Shown here one piece after another: positions 1-4,248 of a DNA stretch of 5,143 nucleotides. The position numbers and the translations under genes are program-made. A model generated the notes under the pieces. The model searched no databases. It had not been told where the DNA came from and saw only the letters and a program-made list of their open reading frames with translations. Origin of the DNA: Globobulimina sp. (Eukaryota > Foraminifera > Rotaliida); NCBI GenBank assembly GCA_003354225.1, contig PIVH01000700.1, forward strand, positions 1 through 5,143. The letters are read 5' to 3'. Numbering within the stretch: the stretch's first letter is position 1; each line of letters begins with the position of its first letter.

Positions 1-183
1 ATCAACCTTACTATCTTGCTGTGTCATAGAGATAAGAGGTCTTTTGTTATCCTGTAACAGTTCTGGAACTCTTTCATCTTCTCTCACAGTTTCTGCCAAA
101 GCTGAGGCCAAGGCAAAAGTAAATCCTGCGTTAACTAGAATTTGAAATAGGCCACTCTTCTGTTCTTCTTTCTCCTGACTCAT
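1..183 (-). CDS. Partial unknown protein downstream of and overlapping the portal gene (3' end outside the window)
   Basis: An open frame starts with ATG at 183 and stays open for 61 codons to the window edge, so the N-terminus is complete and the C-terminus is missing. It begins MSQEKEEQKSGLFQILVNAG. A charged first ten residues are followed by a hydrophobic or amphipathic stretch (about residues 11-31, rich in Ala, Leu and Phe) and then a charged segment (ETVREDERVPELL). It overlaps the last 53 nt of the portal gene in a different frame, which suggests co-transcription and translational coupling. I see no clear Shine-Dalgarno sequence. In tailed viruses the gene after the portal often encodes a head-assembly protein such as a maturation protease, scaffold or MuF-type protein, but nothing visible here identifies one. 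I do not recognise the family. The reading frame is fairly secure; the function is unknown. Confidence 0.62.
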   Translation of the reverse strand, partial: MSQEKEEQKSGLFQILVNAGFTFALASALAETVREDERVPELLQDNKRPLISMTQQDSKVD

Positions 184-1813
184 TTTGTAACTTTAATGCC
201 TTTGTAGCTTCACCCAATAAACCGATTTTACTCTTGTGCATTTCCTCGTGTGCATGATTCAAACTATCAGAAACTGGCCATGTTTTTTCAGTTGGTGTTA
301 CATCTCCACCAGTACTACTATCATCTCTAAGTATATCTCTAATTCCTAGTTTGTCCATAGCTTTCTCAATATCTACTAAACCTGAATTTACAAGCTGCAT
401 CATCATGTTAAACTGTGCAGGATCAATCTCAGTCTGTATTACTGGAGTTTCAAAGTTGTGCTCCATTTTAACAGGAATAATAGTAACTTCTGATGGTTCA
501 ACATCAAACATTATAGCTAGTATTCTGTCATAGAATTGCCTCTCGATAACCTGTTCTAGCATTTCTTGTTCTGGTTCAATCTCAGTTTGTAAGAATGAAT
601 CAATTTCTTCTTTGTTTGCATTTCCTCCTAATCTTCCAGCCTTACCTTTGGCAAACATGAAAGGAGGAATGTTGTTGAATCCTGCAATAGTATCAATACA
701 TTGGTTTTCAATTAATGATAGTCCTGCAATATCACCAGGATTACTTCCTGATGGGTTTAAGAGTTCTATATTATAAGAAACTGAGATATCCTTTCCTGCG
801 TTGTTAGCTAGGTCCTGATTAAAATTATCCATTATGGTATTAATTTGTGAGAAATCTTTTCCAGGAACTGTATGCTTGAAAATTAATGGTGTGTGCCATG
901 TGTTAATTGCTGCTGATTCATAATCCCTACCATAGATAACAAGTAGAACTTTTCCAACATCTACTAAGGGTCTAATATCTGAACGGCCATAGAAATCAGA
1001 AAACAGATCTAAATTTTTGGATTTGAAAATGTAGATTAATCTGTTGGCATCAAACCTACTGCCATTACTTGTTAGGCCTGTAACTTCAACAGCTACTAAT
1101 TCAGATGTTTCAAATGATACAATTGGTCGTCTTAGATATTCTGGTCTGATTAGTCTGAGTGCTTCTGGCATTACGTATTTGCCTGTATCTGGATCACGCT
1201 GTTCAGGGAACATACCTATTGCAGTTCTGCCTTGTTCTCTTGCAAACATATAGGCATCAAAGATTAGGTCCTTGAGATCCAAAGTTTCACTCATTTTATC
1301 TATGAATTTTTTAATGTCATTTGGTGTAGGATTTACATCTGATTTATCAAAGAATGGGACTGGATCAGGTAATGGTGTATCTTGCCATTTGGCCAATGCC
1401 TCTGGTTCTAACTCTATATCTCCTCTTGGTAGAATGTCAGTAGTAAATGGCCTGACTACTAATTTTTGGATAATGGTTTGAGCTCTACTAACCCAAGGAT
1501 TTTCTTCGTTTAGAATTCTAAATAATTGTCTTAAAGCTGATGGGTAAGGATCTACTGATGGGAATATCTGAAAATTTTTGAAAGGGGAAATTTTCTTTAA
1601 CCATTTTGTATTGTTTGTACTTGGCAGGCCCCTTTTTGATTCAGGTCTTATCTGGCCACGTTCAGACCAAGCTGGTATCTGTGCAAATTTCTCTGGTCCT
1701 TTCTTCCAAATTGAATCATCAATGTCTAATTTGTATTCAACATCTCGTACTTTAACGATAGAAATGCCCTCTTGTTGATTGATGTTTTCAGATTCATTCA
1801 CAAGTTCTGACAC
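131..1813 (-). CDS. Portal protein of a tailed (Caudoviricetes-like) archaeal virus or provirus
   Basis: This 560-residue protein has the look of a phage portal, the dodecameric ring at the capsid vertex through which DNA is packaged and ejected. The features seen are an N-terminal part with PSALRQLFRILNEENPWVSRA (residues 91-111), a central wing-like region with YGRSDIRPLVDVGKVLL (275-291), and a stretch NNIPPFMFAKGKAGRLGG (380-397) followed by EIDSFLQTEIEPEQEMLEQVIERQF (403-427). That last pattern of F-N/G-IPP, a glycine-rich loop and a long helix ending near I-P-E is typical of portal stem and crown regions. The length is within the usual 400-700 range. The start is GTG at 1813; there is no in-frame ATG before residue 174, and an in-frame TAA lies upstream. 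A TATA-like box centred near -26 supports this start on a leaderless mRNA. Terminase genes, usually just upstream of a portal, are not in the window. The alternative is a distant portal-like protein of another element. Confidence 0.82.
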   Translation of the reverse strand: MSELVNESENINQQEGISIVKVRDVEYKLDIDDSIWKKGPEKFAQIPAWSERGQIRPESKRGLPSTNNTKWLKKISPFKNFQIFPSVDPYPSALRQLFRILNEENPWVSRAQTIIQKLVVRPFTTDILPRGDIELEPEALAKWQDTPLPDPVPFFDKSDVNPTPNDIKKFIDKMSETLDLKDLIFDAYMFAREQGRTAIGMFPEQRDPDTGKYVMPEALRLIRPEYLRRPIVSFETSELVAVEVTGLTSNGSRFDANRLIYIFKSKNLDLFSDFYGRSDIRPLVDVGKVLLVIYGRDYESAAINTWHTPLIFKHTVPGKDFSQINTIMDNFNQDLANNAGKDISVSYNIELLNPSGSNPGDIAGLSLIENQCIDTIAGFNNIPPFMFAKGKAGRLGGNANKEEIDSFLQTEIEPEQEMLEQVIERQFYDRILAIMFDVEPSEVTIIPVKMEHNFETPVIQTEIDPAQFNMMMQLVNSGLVDIEKAMDKLGIRDILRDDSSTGGDVTPTEKTWPVSDSLNHAHEEMHKSKIGLLGEATKALKLQNESGERRTEEWPISNSS

Positions 1814-1834
1814 AGGTTTACTAAATTTTACAGG

Positions 1835-1842
1835 AAAATAAA
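1835..1842 (-). promoter_or_regulatory. TATA-like box for the portal gene
   Basis: On the minus strand the sequence TTTATTTT lies at -22 to -29 relative to the GTG at 1813. This is the distance expected between an archaeal TATA box and a transcription start at or next to the start codon. It implies a leaderless message and supports the GTG start. The call rests on position and composition only, in a very AT-rich gap. Confidence 0.42.
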
Positions 1843-1869
1843 CAAACCTAATTTCTTATTAATTTTTTT

Positions 1870-1883
1870 AAAAAAAAGAAAAA
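1870..1883 (-). terminator. T-run terminator after the Ig-like protein gene
   Basis: Read on the minus strand, a T5-C-T8 tract begins 7 nt after the TGA stop of the Ig-like gene. U-rich tracts without a strong hairpin are the usual intrinsic terminators of archaea. It separates the exported-protein cluster from the portal gene, which then needs its own promoter. Confidence 0.6.
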
Positions 1884-1889
1884 GAGCAA

Positions 1890-2375
1890 TCACTCTGTTA
1901 TGTGAATTTGCATTTTGTTGGTATAATATTGATTTATTATCCAACCTGATTGGCCATCTTCTAATCCATCACTAAGTTTCCAAACTTGTAGATTTGGATA
2001 ATATGACACAGGTGTATCGTGATCTAATGGCACTTCGACAGTTATTGGTACGTTGAGTCGCTGCTTTGGTTGAATTGTAGCATTTACAGGAAATGATAAC
2101 AACTCAGAACCAGGAATATTTGTTCCATTGTATGGATGTGTTGGACCTTCTGCACCAGGTACAGTAGGATCATCTATCCAAAATATTACAAATATCGGCT
2201 CATCTAGTATGTTTGAAACTCCCCAATATTGTGTCTCAGTTTCTCCTGGTGACAGATAGAATTTGTTGTATGCAGCAGAAGCTGAAAAGCCCTCTGAAAT
2301 CTGTGCGTTTCCTGCATATCCTACCATCACCACAAAGACGGTTGCAATTAGACCAAATGTTATTTTGGTGTTCAT
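1890..2375 (-). CDS. Secreted Ig-like beta-sandwich protein
   Basis: This 161-residue protein starts at ATG 2375. A TTG codon just before it would add one residue, but ATG is the better choice. Residues 1-25 form a signal peptide: Lys-4, a hydrophobic core ITFGLIATVFVVMVGYA, and a likely cut after GNA. The mature part alternates short hydrophobic beta strands and turns: KFYLSPGETETQYWGVSN (38-55), FVIFWID (62-68), then LLSFPVNATIQPKQRLNVPI (92-111) and ITVEVPLDHDTPVSYYPNL. The pattern 'P-G-E-T ... gvsN ... isfp-N-a-t-i-P ... vpitv-vP' resembles Ig-like or chaperone-like surface domains. It has no cysteines, no C-terminal membrane anchor and two N-glycosylation sequons (NGT at 83, NAT at 98). 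It is the last gene before a T-run terminator and is separated from the zinc-finger gene by a 68-nt gap carrying tandem repeats. A cell-surface or virion-decorating role is inferred; the family is not recognised. Confidence 0.78.
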   Translation of the reverse strand: MNTKITFGLIATVFVVMVGYAGNAQISEGFSASAAYNKFYLSPGETETQYWGVSNILDEPIFVIFWIDDPTVPGAEGPTHPYNGTNIPGSELLSFPVNATIQPKQRLNVPITVEVPLDHDTPVSYYPNLQVWKLSDGLEDGQSGWIINQYYTNKMQIHITE

Positions 2376-2377
2376 CA

Positions 2378-2393
2378 ATTAATTAAAATTAAT
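2378..2393 (-). promoter_or_regulatory. AT-only 16-mer upstream of the Ig-like gene, shared with the protease gene
   Basis: The 16 bases ATTAATTAAAATTAAT (plus strand) end two nucleotides before the ATG of the Ig-like gene. The identical 16-mer occurs in the same orientation at 3979-3994, nine nucleotides upstream of the protease ATG. It may be a shared promoter or operator element, or only AT-rich coincidence. Confidence 0.3.
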
Positions 2394-2417
2394 CCTACCT
2401 TTAAGTTTATCTTACCT

Positions 2418-2446
2418 GATTACTAGATTACTAGATTACTAGATTA
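2418..2446. repeat. 8-bp tandem repeat, 3.6 copies
   Basis: The unit GATTACTA occurs three times without error (2418-2425, 2426-2433, 2434-2441), followed by a partial GATTA at 2442-2446. Each junction creates a CTAG palindrome. The array begins at the stop codon of the zinc-finger gene and lies 43 nt upstream of the Ig-like ATG, so it fills the promoter region of that gene. It may be an operator array for a small DNA-binding protein or a replication-slippage microsatellite. No second copy of the array is visible in the window. Confidence 0.9.
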
Positions 2447-2530
2447 TTTTTTCAAGTGTACCTTGTTATAGTGGTCTTTCATTTTTTGGTGTGAGATAAA
2501 GGCCAGTGGACAACTAAAGCAAGTTTCCAT
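2444..2530 (-). CDS. 28-residue single C2H2 zinc-finger protein
   Basis: A short ORF runs from ATG at 2530 to TAA at 2444-2446. Its 28 residues are almost nothing but one classical C2H2 zinc finger. Cys4-X2-Cys7-X12-His20-X4-His25 fits the consensus exactly, and the structural hydrophobics are also in place: Phe11 three residues after the second Cys, and Met17 where Leu is usual. The tail is basic (LKK). The start overlaps the stop of the twin-CX3C gene as TAATG, sharing one base, a standard arrangement for translational coupling. Lone C2H2 fingers are known in archaea and are frequent in archaeal viruses, usually as putative DNA-binding regulators; a protein-binding or RNA-binding role is equally possible. 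The downstream 8-bp repeat begins at its stop codon and is a candidate target. The motif match and the coupled start make a chance ORF unlikely, though expression is unproven. Confidence 0.78.
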   Translation of the reverse strand: METCFSCPLAFISHQKMKDHYNKVHLKK

Positions 2531-2799
2531 TATTCAAAAGTAAAATTTGTTCCCCAAAACGAACACACAGTTCTACAATCTTTTTTAATAATCTCACCAT
2601 CTTTACCAATTAGGGATTTACACTCTTGATGACACCAAACTCCAGGAAATTCTTCAATGTCATCAGTAGTCCAATTACCAGTACTCCAAGAATCCTCATC
2701 CCAAATATCAGGCTTTGGAGAAATTTCAGTTATTATCATTGGAATAGAAATTGCAGCAATAGCTAAGATAGTTCCTATTAGGATAATTTTTTGATTCAT
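2530..2799 (-). CDS. Small anchored extracytoplasmic protein with twin CX3C motifs
   Basis: This 89-residue protein starts at ATG 2799. Residues 1-24 are a hydrophobic signal or anchor (MNQKIILIGTILAIAAISIP). A short acidic, Trp-rich spacer follows (DIWDEDSWSTGNWTTDDIEE, 31-50), then a cysteine module, Cys56-X3-Cys60-X14-Cys75-X3-Cys79. There is no other cysteine. The segment between the pairs (IGKDGEIIKKD) looks like a turn between two short elements. The twin CX3C spacing resembles the disulfide-linked helical hairpins of small Tim and CHCH-type proteins; metal binding is an alternative. Because the cysteines lie beyond the signal segment, disulfides outside the membrane are plausible. Two NXT/S sequons are present (NWT at 42, NFT at 85). 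It sits 23 nt after the OB-like gene, across a T8-C-T8 tract, and its stop overlaps the start of the zinc-finger gene. I do not recognise the family. Confidence 0.74.
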   Translation of the reverse strand: MNQKIILIGTILAIAAISIPMIITEISPKPDIWDEDSWSTGNWTTDDIEEFPGVWCHQECKSLIGKDGEIIKKDCRTVCSFWGTNFTFE

Positions 2800-2802
2800 A
2801 AT

Positions 2803-2819
2803 AAAAAAAAGAAAAAAAA
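2803..2819 (-). terminator. T8-C-T8 tract between the OB-like and twin-CX3C genes
   Basis: On the minus strand two runs of eight T separated by one C begin 3 nt after the TAA stop of the OB-like gene and end 3 nt before the ATG of the twin-CX3C gene. It is a strong archaeal-type U-tract terminator. Since it sits directly in front of a start codon, it may be a partial terminator that lowers expression of the downstream pair, or the downstream pair may have a promoter inside the OB-like gene. Confidence 0.55.
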
Positions 2820-2822
2820 GTA

Positions 2823-3401
2823 TTATCTAAGTGAATTTTTTAATTGTTCCACAGAGATTTCTGAATTAGCATTTTTTGCTTTACCGTTTGAAACTTTGTA
2901 GATTCCAAACTCACCAGATGTAATTTCATAATGCTCTTTATCAAATGCTGGCTCTAACAAGACAACTACTTTATCACCAATTTCAAAACTTGGTACATCA
3001 GTGAATACTTGAATTCCATTCAAGTCACCACCAAATGTTTTGAATTTGATAATTGATGTGTCTATTTTACCATTTTTCATTACTTCGGTGGTAAGCAATT
3101 CATAAACTATGTAGGGTTCGGTTTGTGCTATCTTTTTTGATTTTTCCTTGACATAATTACCATCTGCATCTCTATACTGTAGAATCTGATATTTGTCCAC
3201 AATTTCACCTTCTACAATTATTTCAGAAATTTTCTTCATTTCCTTCTTATCAATTGTAGTGTATGAATTATGAATCATCATACCAGGTTTGTTTTCTTGT
3301 GTTTCAACATCATCTACTTGCGTAGTAATGCTGAAAATTCCTACAGCAATAATACTAATGGCTGCCAGTGTAATTATTGAAAATTTGTTTTTTTGTTTCA
3401 T
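2823..3401 (-). CDS. Exported OB-like beta-domain protein paired with the matrixin protease
   Basis: This 192-residue protein starts at ATG 3401, one nucleotide after the protease stop. A basic N-terminus (MKQKNKF) and hydrophobic segment (residues 8-27) form an uncleaved anchor or signal peptide. A linker follows, then a beta-rich domain at about 58-171. The pattern is ISEIIVEGEIVDKY (58-71), PYIVYELLTTEVMKNGKID (96-114), IIKFKTFGGDLNGI (117-130), PSFEIGDKVVVLLEP (137-151) and a closing YEITSGEFGIYKVSNGK (158-174). This 'vveG-v ... y-v ... v-kG ... i-G-G ... p-f-GdkvvvlL ... g-f-v-nG' layout recurs in exported bacterial and archaeal proteins, in my recollection often beside matrixin-like proteases. 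There are no cysteines. The 1-nt spacing shows co-expression with the protease; it may be an inhibitor, chaperone or substrate-binding partner, but none of these is shown by the sequence. Confidence 0.78.
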   Translation of the reverse strand: MKQKNKFSIITLAAISIIAVGIFSITTQVDDVETQENKPGMMIHNSYTTIDKKEMKKISEIIVEGEIVDKYQILQYRDADGNYVKEKSKKIAQTEPYIVYELLTTEVMKNGKIDTSIIKFKTFGGDLNGIQVFTDVPSFEIGDKVVVLLEPAFDKEHYEITSGEFGIYKVSNGKAKNANSEISVEQLKNSLR

Positions 3402-3402
3402 G

Positions 3403-3969
3403 TCAATAATTTCCTGTTATGTGATTTTTGGTATGTGTAGTCACAAATCTATTAGCATCGTTTTCACCTAATGTTGAATACATTATGTAGTATTGATTTG
3501 AATAATGAGATACACCAGCTACATGGCCAAATTCATGACCTGTTGCAGTTATCCAATCATATCCATCACTACTTGTATCTACGTTAGAATCTTCCCAACT
3601 AAGATTTTTGTTCATGGCTATGTAACCAGTATAGTAATCACCAGCACCGTTCCAGTATAGAACAGTTTTGCCAGCTCCACTTACTCCACTAGTCCAAGCA
3701 TATACAGGGATTTCATAAGAACCAGATGTTACACCATCGATATCCAGTGTACTACCTGAAAATTCCCACAAATTGGAGGCATCGTTAAGATCTCCACAAG
3801 GATCAACATTTGATGTTTTTGTAATTCCTGAAACAGAAACACAATCATATCTAACATTATCATTGTCCCAAACATGACCATTCCAATTAGTAGCCTCAGC
3901 TTCTGACATTCCTACAGTTGTCAAAACTGTTACTGCTACTAAGGATAGCATTGTTATTACATTTTTCAT
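3403..3969 (-). CDS. Secreted matrixin-type zinc metalloprotease
   Basis: This 188-residue protein has the metzincin zinc motif HEFGHVAGVSH at residues 145-155: His145, His149 and His155 bind zinc and Glu146 is the catalytic base. The Met-turn (YYIMYS, Met163) lies eight residues later. Together these place it in the matrixin-like metzincins, which cut extracellular proteins. The start chosen is ATG 3969, giving a clean signal peptide (MKNVITMLSLVAVTVLTTVG, cut after SEAEA near 26). A GTG start at 4029 would add 20 hydrophobic residues but would run through the promoter, so it is not preferred. The mature enzyme begins almost directly with the catalytic domain. No propeptide with a cysteine switch is visible, and the only cysteines (43 and 58) could form one disulfide. 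The OB-like gene follows after 1 nt. A role in trimming the cell surface layer, virion entry or release is inference from the viral neighbour. Confidence 0.88.
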   Translation of the reverse strand: MKNVITMLSLVAVTVLTTVGMSEAEATNWNGHVWDNDNVRYDCVSVSGITKTSNVDPCGDLNDASNLWEFSGSTLDIDGVTSGSYEIPVYAWTSGVSGAGKTVLYWNGAGDYYTGYIAMNKNLSWEDSNVDTSSDGYDWITATGHEFGHVAGVSHYSNQYYIMYSTLGENDANRFVTTHTKNHITGNY

Positions 3970-3972
3970 GTT

Positions 3973-3994
3973 ATTAAAATTAATTAAAATTAAT
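3973..3994. repeat. 10-bp tandem repeat in front of the protease gene
   Basis: The unit ATTAAAATTA occurs twice in perfect tandem (3973-3982 and 3983-3992), plus two further matching bases. The period is close to one helical turn. A single copy of the same unit lies upstream of the Ig-like gene at 2382-2391. The repeat lies between the putative TATA box and the ATG of the protease gene, so a bound protein would block transcription. AT-rich composition is the main caveat. Confidence 0.6.
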
Positions 3995-3996
3995 GG

Positions 3997-4005
3997 GAAT
4001 ATAAC
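3997..4005 (-). promoter_or_regulatory. TATA-like box for the protease cluster
   Basis: The minus-strand sequence GTTATATTC is centred about 32 nt upstream of the protease ATG at 3969, which would place transcription start a few bases before the ATG (short leader). It lies in the 110-nt region shared with the divergent RHH gene. Confidence 0.38.
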
Positions 4006-4051
4006 TATTACCACTATTGGAAATGACACAATTTCGTTAATAATAATTAAT

Positions 4052-4061
4052 TAATATATTA
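4052..4061 (+). promoter_or_regulatory. TATA box for the ribbon-helix-helix gene
   Basis: The perfect palindrome TAATATATTA lies 19 to 28 nt upstream of the ATG at 4080. This fits an archaeal TATA box driving a leaderless mRNA. No Shine-Dalgarno sequence is seen between it and the ATG, in keeping with leaderless translation. Being palindromic, it could also serve as an autoregulatory site. Confidence 0.5.
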
Positions 4062-4079
4062 GTATGAAATTAAGTTAAC

Positions 4080-4247
4080 ATGGCCAAAGTAAGAGGAGGA
4101 AAATCAAAGAGAGTAACTATAATGCTTCCAATAGAGTTAGACGCAAAAGTTCGGGCAAAGCAAGCTCAATTAATTGCAAAGCATAACGAGTCATTTAGTT
4201 TTAGTCAGGTGTTAGCAGAGGCCTTGGCTGGTAAAATCAAACTCTAA
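4080..4247 (+). CDS. Ribbon-helix-helix (Arc/MetJ/CopG-like) DNA-binding regulator
   Basis: This 55-residue protein is the only plus-strand gene in the window. It starts at ATG 4080 and ends at TAA 4247. A basic N-terminal arm (MAKVRGGKSK) leads into a short strand, RVTIMLP (11-17), with alternating residues as in the DNA-contacting beta ribbon. Helix A follows (about IELDAKVRAKQAQLIAKH, 18-35), then a turn, and helix B (about SFSQVLAEALAGKI, 40-53). This beta-alpha-alpha layout and length match the RHH fold, which binds DNA as a dimer, often to short tandem or inverted repeats. It diverges from the protease cluster across 110 nt, so it is well placed to control that promoter and its own. It converges on the surface-protein gene with one base between the stops. 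An antitoxin role is possible for RHH proteins, but no toxin-like partner gene adjoins it. Confidence 0.82.
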   Translation: MAKVRGGKSKRVTIMLPIELDAKVRAKQAQLIAKHNESFSFSQVLAEALAGKIKL

Positions 4248-4248
4248 G

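Noticed and set aside
351-1778. Plus-strand frames of 60-69 codons inside the portal region (351-533, 1044-1253, 1272-1481, 1578-1778)
   Set aside because: All lie antisense within the well-supported portal gene, have no recognisable motif and show low-complexity, Ser/Ile-rich translations typical of shadow frames.
2376-2378. TTG as the start of the Ig-like protein gene
   Set aside because: An ATG follows immediately at 2375 and gives the same signal peptide; the TTG adds only one residue.
2453-2465. Small inverted repeat (CAAG/CTTG) as a hairpin or operator
   Set aside because: Only four paired bases, and it lies within the zinc-finger coding frame, where codon sequence explains it.
3289-3471. 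Plus-strand 60-codon frame across the protease/OB-like junction
   Set aside because: Antisense to two well-supported genes; its Ser/Val/Ile-rich translation mirrors their signal-peptide regions.
3970-4029. 20-residue N-terminal extension of the protease from GTG 4029
   Set aside because: It would put a second hydrophobic segment before a complete signal peptide and run through the putative TATA box and 10-bp repeat, so ATG 3969 is preferred.
4080-4247. RHH gene as the antitoxin of a toxin-antitoxin pair
   Set aside because: No adjacent same-strand gene exists; the next frame downstream is convergent and encodes a secreted surface protein.
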